Source: Hofstenia miamia
Taxonomy: Eukaryota; Xenacoelomorpha; Acoela; Hofsteniidae
DNA length: 64,000 bases
Direction of reading: 5' to 3'
Assembly: GCA_900660155.1 (NCBI GenBank)
Contig: CABFPE010000273.1
Span: 548,700-612,699 of the forward strand
Positions 23,540-34,850 of this stretch are shown one piece after another. The position numbers were made by a program, and so were the translations under genes. Position 1 is the stretch's first letter. The number at the start of each line of letters is the position of its first letter. The notes beneath the pieces are model-generated. The model saw only the letters and a program-made list of their open reading frames with translations. It searched no databases and had not been told where the DNA came from.

Positions 23540-25229
23540 TCCTCAGTTAGGATTGTCAGGGCATTTAAATCTGCTCAATCCGTTGAGAAAAGGAAACCTT
23601 TACCGGCACATAGTAAAAGTTTGTGGCAGCGACATTTGGTTAGTCTATTTGCCAACTGTTTCTATTAATGCTTTTGTAGATATTGTTTCTTCTACAGGAG
23701 ACTACGTAGCAGCAAATGTCTTTCGAACAAATATGCTGCATGACTACTCTATAGGGCGCACTATGTCACAAAAGGTATTTTTGACAGCAAAGATTTGCTC
23801 AAATGGGGAAAAGTTTTGATATCTTTACTTCATTTGCACAGATAATGAACCTAAGATGTGCGCAGTTTTTAATTATGGTGGTGGAGTGGGATGTGTTGAA
23901 CATGTGTCAAGGATGTATTTGAAAAGAAAGCGCAAAGTGATCGAGACCAACAAGATGTCATGGACAAATTAAATGCTATTGAGCACGTTTACAATTTACG
24001 AAATGACAAAGCAAAAGCTCTGAATATGGTAATACCACAAAAAGCACGACCAGACATTGGCGATATTACTGATTAACAGCTGCTATTGCAAACCATTCAA
24101 TATATATGGAGAAAAGTGGTATCACAGTATCTAGTGACACGCAATCTCTCTGTATTTTGAAATCGCTAGTATTGGTAATTGACTATACAAAAGACTTTTT
24201 CGATCGAGTAGAGGTCAACGATGTGACATCTTATTTGTCACTCATAAGCTACTTTACTCTTGACGTGAACCTATTCAAGTGTCAAATGGATCCTGCAACG
24301 TCACGCGTTATGAGAGTATCTACGTAAGTCCTTCGCTAATAAATTATAGCCTTACTGTGGCTCTGAGTTTGCACAATCTCTAGATTATTTCTCAGGTATG
24401 GATATTCCAGCCAAATTATCCGACTCACGTCCACAGTCTTTTCAGAGTAAAATGCCCCTACAAAACCAATTTGTCACCGAATATAATATAACGATTGTCC
24501 AGTTTAAACAAAAGGTCCCAAGCTACTTGCATCAAATTGTTTCATTGCTGGATTTCGACAAGGAAAGTGAATGTTATGTGAAAGCCGCGTCAGCTACACT
24601 TTCAAATTCTATGATGGATAGTGAGAGCCACTTCGATAAAATGTTTACCAGCCAAACCGAGGCGCCAGCACAACCGAAGAGAATGGGACTTGGTGACCAG
24701 CTGGAATCAGAAATGCATCATTTCGAAAATATTTCTCTCTCTACACGCAAATCAACCCAATTCTTTGGAGAAAGATCCAAAGAAATTCTATTACTTAATA
24801 TTACTTAATTTCTGTGCTAAACATATTTTCTATACCAGTATCTTCGGCCAGTGTTGAGTGGTTTTCAGTTTTGCCAGATTATTTCTTTCCAAACTGAGCA
24901 AGAAGTTGCGACCTTCAATTCTAATTGCGATGATTTACATTGATTTCGGCAAACGATATTTCAAACTATTGACTGAGACTATGGTGACAGAGGAGGCAGT
25001 TGCAAAATACCTTGCACTTGATTACGTATGGTGTGGCGAGGTCGAGGACTAACATTGCTTATATAATCATGTTCACGTATCTTTGCTCATTTCTTCATGT
25101 ATGAGGATTTACATCAAACTAAAGTGGTATTTACTAATTTTTTGTGAAAAATTTTCTACAAAATTAGAGTTTTGGGAACCCCAAATATAAGGCCCCTAGT
25201 ATTGGTGCCACAGAGCTAATGCGCCACTG
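23540..25229 (+). pseudogene. decayed hAT transposase with 3' element end
   Basis: In changing plus-strand frames the order of hAT motifs can be followed. Around 23840-23920 is a CTDNEPKM block and then GCVEHVSRMYLK, corresponding to the second catalytic Asp and the C-x-x-H motif. At 24398-24808 is a 136-codon helical stretch (SESHFDKMFTSQTE, RKSTQFFGERSKE). At about 24850-24950 is the dimerisation segment FSFARLFLSKLSKKLRPSIL. The right end of the element is probably 25229, where the reverse complement reads CAGTGGCGCATTAGCTCTGT. The first catalytic Asp and the BED finger are not seen, and a left end was not found. Several frameshifts and stops make it inactive. Confidence 0.6.
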
Positions 25230-25811
25230 AGTCCTGTACAAGTGCCTACACTATTACTTGAAATATTTGTGTAAATTGAGATAGTGTTGTTGATAATTTA
25301 TAATTTTTAAATATTTTTTTAAAATCATAATCTTATTTCTGACTTCCGCTACATTATCTTTAGAAGAAGAAAAGAAGAAAAAATCAATATTTAGAGTTGC
25401 TTTTACAATATAAAATACTGTTTACAACTCTAAATAGCGTCAAAACGATGCAAATATATCAACAAATACATATACAAAAATTAATATTTGTCAATGCAAT
25501 TAATGTTACGAACTTGGATTATGGCGAATCTTATTGCAGTCAATTGAATGATGAATACAATAGAATTTAAAACCTTGACATTTATTTGGAATCAAAATTG
25601 TTTGATCGAGTCATAACCCGAACAACCCGATCGTTACGCCGGCATTGCAATTGCAAATAGATATTCCCATAATAACTTGTGTTTAAGCAGAAATTTGTTG
25701 CAAACAGGTATAGGATTAGGTTTCACGTAATAATTAGATTGTAAACAGAAACTTTTTTGCCATTTAAGAGTTCCAGAAACTATTGATAAAGATATCATGT
25801 TTCATATTGGA

Positions 25812-25962
25812 AGTATGAGATCTAAAATGTGAAATTCGCTTCAATTAATTATGAAAGTGATTCATTCAATATCAACTTCTTGTCAACAATATACTTTATA
25901 AAATCTTTGTAAACGTATTCACAAAACATCTTCAAAATTTTAACATTAGCACATAACAGTTT
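25812..25962. repeat. direct repeat, left copy
   Basis: About 150 bases starting TATGAGATCTAAAATGTGAA and ending near ATTAGCAC, repeated in the same orientation at 26939-27085 with a few substitutions and small indels. The pair is about 1.1 kb apart. It lacks the TG...CA borders of an LTR. Confidence 0.75.
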
Positions 25963-26938
25963 TTCACAATACGCACTGCATGGATTCGGATGATCCACGA
26001 ATCCAAATTGATTTCTTCAATCTATGTCCACCCTTGATCAACAACAATCCTAACCAATGCTGTTGCAAATTATGTACTTGAGCTCTTTCATTTCTCCAAA
26101 TAAAGCTCACAATGCAAAAGTTGAAAAAATATCCCCCTCCCTAAATAAAATACTAAATTCTGTATAAAAGATTTTGCCGTTTATCTGTTTATATCCACTG
26201 TAAATAAGCCAAGGTTACTGGGGATTAGCAATAAATTGTGATAGAGATTAATAAAGTTAATAATTAATATGATGTAAAATGATTAATAAAATGCTCTTAA
26301 AGCTCTGTCAGACGTGTCTCCAATGCATAACTTAACACCCAATATTGAAAATGATAAGAATGTTGGACAATCTATAAATTAAATGTACATGTAGCTATTT
26401 CGGTAGATCCTATGATTGTTTACATTCATCGTTTTAGGAACAAAGCTTGAAAACCGAAAAGTTATATTTATAAGTATAATATTTTGGCCTGACATTGTTA
26501 GGTAAAACAGAAGATGGGGCTGCTATTTCTATTATGGTTCAAACTCTATAATATTGCAAGTCGCTGAGGACGATTAATAAGATATTCTATACTTCAGCAT
26601 CATTGCGGTCGTTATTGATTATTCAAAAAATTTCATCTTTACAAATGTAGTGTATAGACTTTCACAAATGGTTTTGATTAACTTCTTTGATATTAGCAGT
26701 ATAATTCTGCTGCTTTACAACAATAATATCCTCTTTTGTAGGTTTTTATGTTATGCGTCTAAATTTAACAGAAAACCAATTGTGCTACATTTTATAAATG
26801 AGTGTCACGTCATTTAATCTCACAAATAATTGATGCAAATCAAAGAGGTATTAGAAAACATCAATGCCTTTTATCATTGTTTTTGATGTCGAAGGCAATT
26901 AACCGAGCGCTTACACAATTGCGAATCCTTCCCTAGAC

Positions 26939-27085
26939 GTATGAGATCCAAAATGTAAAATTCGCTTCAATTCACTATGAAAGTGATTTCATTCAATGAC
27001 AACTTCTTGTCAACAATATACTTTATAAAATCTTTACAAAGCAATTCACAAAACATCTTCAAAATTTTAGCATTAGCACTGAATA
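26939..27085. repeat. direct repeat, right copy
   Basis: Partner of 25812-25962; starts TATGAGATCCAAAATGTAAA. The unit shares TCAACTTCTTGTCAACAATA-like sequence (with a CAACTTCTTGTCAACAATAT core) with the left copy. Confidence 0.75.
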
Positions 27086-27949
27086 ATTTTACTCGCAAAA
27101 CTTTCCTCGTCGCGACCAGTTTAATGAAAAAGCGTCACAAACGTAGTATTAACCATTGAACAACTTAACTTATGTGATAACATTAAAGGTCTTTACAACA
27201 CAGCAGATTAATATAAATTTCTAAAAGTGACCAGAATAATATCACAGACTAAATTTCAAAATAATTTCTACCCATTATGTTCAAATGCCCCAAAAAATAA
27301 TCACCAAGAAGTTTCCAAAAAATAGAATCAACCTTTTTATGACACAATAGATGTTTTTAATAAATGTGATTCCTTTAAATATAGAACTAATCAATAATGC
27401 TGTGTAATATCTTAGGCTTTTTGATTCATTCACTTACTATTTGAGACAGTTATGGCATTATTGATTGCACGAGGATAAAATTGACCATTTTCAGGTTTTT
27501 ATTTCACATTTGTAATTTTGTTACTCTTTTGTTGCAAACAAAACTCTTTCCAAATGGTTTATACGTCATAACTTAGGACCAAGGATTCATTTTAGCAAAA
27601 AATTTTGAGACAATTGCTATAAACACACACAGTGTACCTGTATTTTTATATATGTTACCATGATTAATACACAATTACACATGTTGTCGACTTTGATTCA
27701 ATTTTAAGAAAAAGTTTCCTAAAAATGAATCACAGTAAATTTAGCATTTGCAAAAAAAATAATAAACATTTTATAAACAATCTGATACCGCCATCTTTTA
27801 AAGGTAAAAATTTAGTATAAGAATAAATTTTTAGAAAATCTGTGTTAAGGAACAATTTTTCGAAAGAATAAAATTTCAATTTGTGATTATTTCTTAGGGC
27901 ATTTGACTATATGTGGAAGAATTATCATAGCAATAGTCAGTTTGATATT

Positions 27950-28110
27950 ATTTTGATTATATATGTTTTCTGTACTTTGCCCTTTGTCTTATATATTATT
28001 TCAATATTTTGTTTATTTGTTAATGACGCAATTATTGTAGTAGTATCAACTTTAGTTGAATGTACTTAGTTACAACTGCTACACTAATAAAGATTTCTTC
28101 TTCTTCTTAA
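27950..28110 (+). mobile_element. probable LINE 3' end with (TTC)n tail
   Basis: The sequence ends in AATAAAGATTTC followed by four TTC units. A non-coding 3' region that finishes with a short microsatellite directly after an AATAAA-like word is characteristic of several non-LTR families. No coding part is visible upstream. Confidence 0.35.
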
Positions 28111-28779
28111 TGTGATAAGCACATTTCTTCAGAAACCTTTTTGTAAAAAGTTTACAAGCATGAGATTGTTTTGCATTAATTTTGAAATAATTGTGTGCAT
28201 TTAAAAATCCAGACACAGCATAAACAATTTTTTAAATATCATGTAATGGTTTGAGTTTCAATAACATGTTAATGAACTGTTTTTGTTGGTTGATTCCGTC
28301 GATTGTGAGTTAGCTGTACTTTTCAATGAAACTGTTATTTAGAGGAACAATTAAATATATTTCAATAATATTTAGCACATTCAGAAACAATTATAGAATA
28401 TTTTAAAACAAAATTGAAATAAAACTTTTTTTACAAAATCGAGGAAAATATCGCTTTATAAATCAAGTCTTAACAGCACTACATAATAGTCTGAATAGTA
28501 ATTTATATAAAATTCTATAATTGAAATTATTGACACATATCTCCAAATGAAAACAATTGTTGTTGATTACCTCTTTTGATGCTATTCGATCAGATAAACT
28601 TCCTAAATCTCGGTAAATTTGTACACAGGCATCCGCATTCGAAAAATTAGTAATGAGAAATTTATTCGAATCAGTACCTCCATAAAATTTTGAAATTGTT
28701 TTGGCTAGATTGTAGATTATACAATAATAACAATATCTAAGAGAGTTTTAGTAGTTCATCCCTAGCCTGGTAGATTTAT

Positions 28780-28910
28780 TGTATAGTCTGTTTAATATTG
28801 TATGCATTTCTATGAATGTTTGTATATTTCATGACGCTCTTCAGATTGATTACCAATTTCTATTTGTTAATATTTATTTGAATAAAGATATCTTATCATA
28901 TCTTATTTTA
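28780..28910 (+). mobile_element. probable LINE 3' end with ATCTTATC-type tail
   Basis: The stretch ends GAATAAAGATATCTTATC then ATATCTTATTTTATTTT, a short repetitive tail directly after an AATAAA word. It resembles the one at 27950-28110 in organisation but not in tail unit. Confidence 0.35.
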
Positions 28911-29243
28911 TTTTAGGAAATTAATCATTTTATTCATTTGAAAGTTCCCACATGGTGGTCGTCTCTCTCTGCCAATAATGTAGCTCAATTTTGCAGAAAT
29001 ATAGAGATTGGTATTTCGCATTAAATTTACATCACAGAGGGCCTTCTCCGTGAATATTCAAAGTAAAAGTCTGACAACATTTTCAAAAAACAGTTCATGT
29101 AAAAGTCTCCTAAAACTAATTGAAAACAACATTGAAGGGGTTTTTTGAAATATTTCCAATAGTTCATGGTATTCTGTTTACTGGACAAAATCAGTGACTC
29201 TTCTAAAAATTAAGTGTTTAGGCCAAATGTCTCCCAATACGTA

Positions 29244-29560
29244 TAGTTGGCTGCAAAAAAAATGAGACTAGAAAAAATGCATATTACTTTTGAACTACTG
29301 AACGTAACAACTCAAGAAAGGTAAAATTTTCAAGATACATTAAAGAACTATAAGTAAAAAGCATCAAAGTCTAATTTGGTTTCCTCCTGGTAGAAATAAC
29401 TTCATTCAAACGAACTGAAACTGATTTCATTAAATTGGACTTCATTTCAGATTTCAAAATGTGTTGACTTTCTTGAATTTTTTCTTTTAAATCGGATATA
29501 TTATTCGGATTTTTCTTCTGTCGATTTTTTGCAAACTCACTCCGTGCAAATACAAAGCTT
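29244..29560 (-). mobile_element. 3' end of a Tc1/mariner element
   Basis: Read on the minus strand, this encodes NRQKKNPNNISDLKEKIQ, then LKSEMKSNLMKSVSVRLNEV and ISTRRKPN with a stop. That is the last part of a Tc1-like transposase (the helix after the catalytic domain ending in KL--SM--R---VI---G). It is followed by AT-rich non-coding sequence and a likely terminus reading AGTCTCATTTTTTTTGCAGC then CAACTA, next to TA at 29242-29243. Everything upstream of the last 50 residues is missing. Confidence 0.55.
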
Positions 29561-29820
29561 ACTCATGTAAATGAATACAATATTAATCTGGAAGTACTTA
29601 TAAGTAGAATTACTTCGATGCCACTTAAATTCTACAGAACTCCTGGGATGATTCAAACAAGCTAATAAGAACAAAGACATGTTTTAACCACCATCGCTTC
29701 CATTCTTATATAAAAATCGAATTTTTTCTTTATACACTCGAAAAGCAATAGAATTATGTCACCTTCTGAAATGCGAAAACAATTGCTTATCAATCACATT
29801 TTCTGACTATTTATGATATA

Positions 29821-31405
29821 CAGACTGGAAAAAAGAATTCGGCCACCCATGATTTGTCATAAATATTTCTAAAAAATGGACGCCAAGAATGTCATAGGTA
29901 TTTTTTAATTAGATTTGGTGTTACAGAAAGAGGAATTCATCAATATTGATACACAATTATCACTATTTACTTTAAATCTCAAGGAGAAATGCTACAATAC
30001 TTTTGGTTAGCTAATTTTTTCTTAGAAAAGTGTGTTCGGTCACTTCAGACAAAATCAGAGAATCTGAAAAAATTCCAATTGTTGAGCTTTTGTCAGTCTA
30101 TTTATATTGAAAATGTCTAACAATAGTCTTTCTTCGCCATATATGATGCCTGGTTACGTACCTCTTGCCATCCGTGAGTTGTTATCTCCAAACATTTGGA
30201 AGGGATGAGTCAACGTAATATAGCCCGACTTGTAGAACGACCTCGAAGTACTGTCAGGGATATCATCAAACGTTTCACTTCTGAAAACATCATTGCCCCA
30301 AGCCAAAATTCGGAAGACCAAAGAAGTTCTCCAAAACCTCCCAATCAACTCTTGTGTGCTTTCAAAGCGAAATCCCAGGAAGACTTCAGAGGAACTTCGC
30401 AAGGAATGGGCTGATGGTCACCTCGTGACAGCAAGAAATGTGCGAAACATTCTGAAGAAGTACTCAATTGGGACCTTCGTGACACCCAGAAACCTATTCT
30501 TAACCTCAAAGCAAAGATTACCAAGACTGAGGTGGACCAATTTAATGCGAGAAAATTCATCTGAACATTGGTCTAATGTTATACTTTCAGCTGAGTCAGG
30601 ATTTGAGCTATACTCATCAAAAAGAATGTTGACAAAGAGTCCAACTGGGCAGAAGTTCAGATTCTTTCCTTAATTTACTCGGGGACCATGAATTATGGTG
30701 GGAAGTCTGTAATGGGTTGGAGTGCATTATGGAAGTGTGGCTTTCCAAGATTGCTCACATCACTGGTACTCTCCGAAGCTCTTAATATGCTCGGATTCTA
30801 GAAAAGGAACTCTTGCCACTCCTTAGAAGTGATTCAATATATTAGCAGGATAGTGCTCCATGTCATACCTCAAAAGAAACGAAAAACTTCTTCCCACAAT
30901 AATGGGGTTGCTATTCTTGCTGACTCGCCTGCCCAATCTCCAAACGTTAACATATTCGAAAATATGTGGAAAGAGGTCAAAGATCAATTGGACAGCATAC
31001 TTTTCACACTGAAAACGAGCTGTGGAGTGCAATAAAGAAAGAATTTTATGCAATTCCCAACAGCTTTATTGAAAGACTTTTTGCTTCAATCCCTGATCGT
31101 CTTGAAGCTGTTATTTGCTCAAAGGGACACCCTACAAAATATTAAAAGAGAATTTTGTTGCTAAGTGCTTATATTGCATTATTACATCAATTACTCATTT
31201 ATGTATCTTATTTTGAATTTACTTTTTTCGGATTTGCTAATTTATTAAATTTTTTTCAGGTGGCCGAATAAATTTTTCCAATACAAGTTTTCTAATTTTG
31301 ATTAAAAATTAATAGCCCTTAGTTATAATCCTAGACACACTATTTAATGAATGTTCATTATTTATTCAAAATAGCAAGATGGTCGAATACATATTTCCAG
31401 TACTC
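29821..31405 (+). mobile_element. Tc1/mariner element with IR/DR-type ends
   Basis: The left end begins CAGACTGGAAAAAAGAATTC then GGCCACC after TA (29819-29820). The right end, reverse-complemented, reads GAGTACTGGAAATATGTATT then CGACCA and is followed by TA. A second copy of the same motif lies inside each end: about 30022-30048 on the left (GAAAAGTGTGTTCGGTCAC) and 31258-31284 on the right (reverse complement GTATTGGAAAAATTTATTCG). Two direct repeats inside each inverted repeat is the IR/DR organisation known for Sleeping Beauty-like Tc1 elements. Length is about 1.6 kb. Confidence 0.85.
30113..31145 (+). pseudogene. Tc1-like transposase, multiply broken
   Basis: Reading starts at ATG 30113 (MSNNSLSSPYMMPGYV). 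In other frames follow the helix-turn-helix (GMSQRNIARLVERPRSTVRD), the region of the first catalytic residue (WSNVILSAESGFEL), the second (QDSAPCHTSKETK), and the third block (AQSPNVNIFENMWKEVK). The end reads RLEAVICSKGHPTKY with a stop at 31143-31145. The order fits a DD34E Tc1-like transposase. At least three frame changes and internal stops are present, and the first catalytic position reads Ala (SAES) where the family has Asp (SDES). The copy cannot make active enzyme, although its ends could still be recognised in trans. Confidence 0.85.
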
Positions 31406-32153
31406 TATATGCAACTATGTAACACTTGCCCTTATATGGGCAAAATTATAAAATAAATTGAAATGCACTTATAAACAAGTATCTATAATTTTAGAAAATA
31501 ATTTAAATAAAATGGATGGGGGTTCAAATTTTACAATCAAGATTATTCAACTAATAAAAACGAGAAAATCATAATCCAAGTGGTTTTGTAATGGTTATTG
31601 ACGCGTTCCTCGTTACCACATTGTTTTCCTCATTAAAGCTTGTCCTACATGTTAACTTTTCGCCAATAACTGAATAGACGAGTTCGAAGAATCCCCAATG
31701 TGGATGAATTTATTCTGGCATATTAATTCAGACATAATAATCCTAAGAATAGTTATTGACTAAGCCCTATGGATTTCATTAAATTATATTTTAAACGTAC
31801 GTTGAAAATGAGAGTTCTTACACTTCCAATTTTGATTGTGCTTGAATATATTTTTAATTGATGCATCACTGGATTAAAGATCTACTCACTAAATTAAAGG
31901 CCTTCACATTTGTACATTGATATCAAAATTGTTATGGGTTTTAAAAGTGCATGAATATTGAAGGAATTCTTATTGATGACACCAAGGACATCTAAAATAT
32001 TCTGGTTGCACTTGAGGCTACACAATAAACACTGACAGAAAATTAAAATTTGATGCAAGAGAAGAGAAAATTGTCCTACTACAAATCCATCTATTCATTG
32101 GCACAAGTATGAATTGAAAACTATAAACTATCGCTTCAATCATGTTACTGTGC
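31406..32153. other. AT-rich stretch, no gene seen
   Basis: Nothing recognised between the Tc1-like element and the small hAT-type element. Confidence 0.5.
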
Positions 32154-32531
32154 TAGAGCTGGACAGCAGCCGGCTGACAATTTAGACGGCTCAGCCGATT
32201 GATAACTAAAACTATATCAAGCCAAACGAAATGTGCCATAATAAGGAAACAGCATTTAATGTCTTTGATGTGCTAGTGACGTTTAACATTGATTTATTTA
32301 TGTCTTATTAATCAGATTGGCAGTAAGCGCAAGATGAACACTTTTGCAGATAATTTCACAATACTGTTTGCATCACATATGGTTTTTACAGGGCTATAGG
32401 CCTTATGAGGTTTCTATATGGATTATTATAGTCTAATCCAGTTGTATAGATGTTACTCAGCCGGCTGCGCCACCGATCTTATCGGGTCTCCACCGCCAAT
32501 AATAGTCAGCTGACGACGACGCCAAGTTCTA
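32154..32531. mobile_element. small non-autonomous hAT-type element
   Basis: The left end reads TAGAGCTGGACAGC and the right end, reverse-complemented, reads TAGAACTTGGCGTC, an imperfect inverted repeat. The 8 flanking bases are TACTGTGC and TATTGTGA, a 6/8 match. Both ends carry extra copies of AGCCGGCTG (near 32166 and 32457), which look like subterminal repeats. At 378 bases it has no coding capacity. Confidence 0.5.
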
Positions 32532-32582
32532 TATTGTGAGTGGTTTATTAAAAATAATATTGATTTTTGTATCAATACTTGG

Positions 32583-33074
32583 TTAACCTTCAACAACCTG
32601 GTGTCCATTAAAACGGACAAGACATTTTCTAAATTTAAAAAAATTCTCCACGCCCATTAGGAAATGTGGATATCGTGATCCATGAACACATCTATTGGTC
32701 AGTGCTTGAATGCAATGTTGAAAATTTATAATAGCGTTTGACTGTATTTAAAGAACTTAAAAAGATCTTAAAAAATTTATTGAAAATACTGATTTCTTAA
32801 TACATATTTGATTCTGTCCAAACCTAATGTTTAAATTTAAAATCCATGAAATCAACTTTAACTGGTTGATACGTAGATAGGTCTTCAAACGCATCGCGGT
32901 ATGCCTTCGGCAAAGTAAGAGGTTGTGGTTGAAAACGAAATTCAAAAAAGAGACCACTTTTTATTGATAGTTGCTTCAGATTGTCGATTTCTTCATTAGT
33001 TTGAGTTAAAACGCGTAAATATTTTTTAGGGATGACGAAAAATTTTCAAAAACTCCCAGCCTGTTTAAGGTTAA
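32583..33074. mobile_element. piggyBac-like non-autonomous element, copy C
   Basis: The best preserved copy of the family. The left end is TTAACCTTCAACAACCTGGT and the right end CCAGCCTGTTTAAGGTTAA, inverted repeats of about 18 bases bordered by TTAA. GTCCATTAAAACGGAC sits just inside the left end. It has no coding capacity over 492 bases. The minus-strand frame at 32757-32957 within it is not a gene. Confidence 0.75.
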
Positions 33075-34257
33075 AGTTTTGGAGACAAAAAATTATGTTT
33101 TAAGTGCATCAAGAGCGATGTTATATACATTCGACTCAAGCTTTTCAATTAAGATTTGGCTTGATGGCAATGCATACAGCTAGTTTTGGACGTCTTTTGC
33201 TTTATAGCTAGTCTTTTATATAGGTGTAAGAGAATGTCTGAAAAGAACAATTTGAGATCCAATCTTGCCGCATATTAGTGGATAAACTTGAGGGTTGAAT
33301 GGCTCTTAATATGTACAAATACAATACTTGGAAAATGAAAAAAAGTTGAAAATTGTACTGTTGGTAATTTAGGTCAATAGGAATATAAAAGCAATGAAAT
33401 TTTAGTGCACATGAAAATTTTTGTTAAATTTAATGAACTCGAAAAATTATAAAGTTGTTATTTGTCTGCGCTTTTATACTAATGGTAAATTTGATATACT
33501 AGTTGACATTGAAAATAGTTATTGTATTGATCAAGTAAACAGGTTAAAATAAATGTTAAATATTTTATTATAAATACTAAATTTGGTAATGGGTAAAGTA
33601 TAAAGCACTTTGGGATTGCTAATGCTTATTAATTAACCTCGAAATAAATGAAGTATCCAACAGATACATAACAAGTGTTTACTCTTACACTACTTTCTAT
33701 AAGATTCACTTCTTATATAATGAGATGAAAACCTTTTCAACTATTCAAAAGAATGACAAAATGAGAAAAAAGTAATGATAAACTTTCTCTATTAGAAAAA
33801 ACAAGTAATTTACACAAGTTCACACAAATTAATAAATTTCACTATTTGCTATTTATAAATTTATAAAACAAATTTCAAATAATCCATGAGCAGTGTAGAG
33901 TGGTCAATTCCAAGAAGTAATGACATTATTCTAAACTGCACTGTGCACAGCACACTCTGCTGCAAATAAGGGAATAAACAATACATAAAAACTTTACAAA
34001 CATAAAATTTACATTTTCTGAATTGCCCTGAAGATATCATGCTGGCTTAAAATAAAGCACATTTTCAATGAATTAAGTAAAGCTCAAAAGAAGCAATAAA
34101 CAAGAAGCGAAATAGAAATTAACAAAAACAATTTAGAGCCAATTGTGAAGAAAGAACATATAACAATATCATTAAAAATATTTAAAAAGTCAAATCTACA
34201 CACACTAATCTAAAAGGCACAGACATAAAAACTACTGCGTGTGAAATGTCAAAAACT
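33075..34257. other. stretch downstream of the CRTC gene, no further gene seen
   Basis: It holds the 3' untranslated region of the minus-strand CRTC gene, of unknown length. No obvious polyadenylation site could be fixed by eye in this AT-rich DNA. Confidence 0.4.
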
Positions 34258-34445
34258 TTACATTCTGTCCAATCGGAAGCTTTCCTCTACAGCAGGGTCG
34301 GTGACGATGTCGTCATTGAGCATTTGCAGAGCTTCAGAGTCCAATGGCACGAGATTGAAACTCTCCTCTTGCAGAAGATTCTCAAGGTCGATAGAAGAAG
34401 ACATCGGCACATCTTTTGCAGCAGCAGACGCTTTATCGTCTTCAC
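34258..34445 (-). CDS. CRTC: CRTC (CREB-regulated transcription coactivator), last coding exon
   Basis: CRTC proteins shuttle to the nucleus when dephosphorylated and boost transcription by CREB; their C-terminus is the activation domain. This exon begins after TTTGTTTAG on the minus strand, in a codon split A|GT with the exon at 35863-35983, and encodes 61 more residues to the TAA at 34258-34260. It includes SSSIDLENLLQEESFNLVP, then LDSEALQMLNDDIVTDPAVE and ESFRLDRM. The ending aligns with the vertebrate CRTC terminus, whose pattern is PLTLDGLHMLND, then ADPA-ED-FR-DR-. Acidic and hydrophobic residues alternate as in an activation domain. I infer the identity from remembered family sequence; the motif match at the extreme C-terminus is distinctive. 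The intron next to it carries an assembly duplication that starts at this exon's border. Confidence 0.88.
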
Positions 34446-34653
34446 CTAAACAAATGATTTTAATCTTACAAAAGCCTCGTCCTCTATTGACAGCATGTAA
34501 CATATTGAAAAAAATGCAAACGTCTATTCCGATTTCAGTTTGAGGGCAGCACAGATGAAAAGTAACCAATAAAATTGCACTTCCACTTATATTTATTATT
34601 TATAAGCCTGAGTAAAGTAAATGGAAATTCTATAAATAGATATAAAACGATAA
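34442..34653. other. unmerged haplotype overlap, first copy
   Basis: These 212 bases recur at 34655-34850 with several substitutions and small indels (TTAATCTTACAAAAG against TTTTACAAAAG; GATTTCAGTTTGAGGGCAGC reduced to GATTTCAGGTTGAG). The copies are separated only by an N. The difference level suggests two alleles at a contig junction. Confidence 0.8.
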
Positions 34654-34654
34654 N
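34654..34654. other. single-N contig join
   Basis: One N between two allelic versions of the same roughly 200 bases. Confidence 0.95.
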
Positions 34655-34850
34655 TCACCTAAACAAATGATTTTACAAAAGCCTCGTCCTCTATTGACAG
34701 CATGTTACATATTGAAAAAAATGCAAACGTCTATGCCGATTTCAGGTTGAGATGAAAAGTAACCAATAAAATTGCACTTCCACTTATATTTATTTTTTAT
34801 AAGCCTGAGTAAAGTAAATGGAAATTCTATAAATAGATATAAAACGATAA
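34655..34850. other. unmerged haplotype overlap, second copy
   Basis: Second allele of 34442-34653. It begins TCACCTAAAC, which holds the splice acceptor and first bases of the last CRTC exon; the rest of the exon is not repeated. Confidence 0.8.

Larger units (their letters stand above)
25230..27949. other. AT-rich stretch, no gene seen
   Basis: Apart from the two direct repeats listed separately, there is no protein-like frame and no element end. A purine run (AGAAGAAGAAAAGAAG) lies near 25363. Confidence 0.5.

Noticed and set aside
25812-27085. LTR pair of a short retrotransposon
   Set aside because: The repeats lack TG/CA ends and no primer site, polypurine tract or coding is seen between them.
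34241-34543. Plus-strand frame opposite the CRTC last exon
   Set aside because: Antisense shadow; the minus-strand exon has phase-matched splicing and family motifs.
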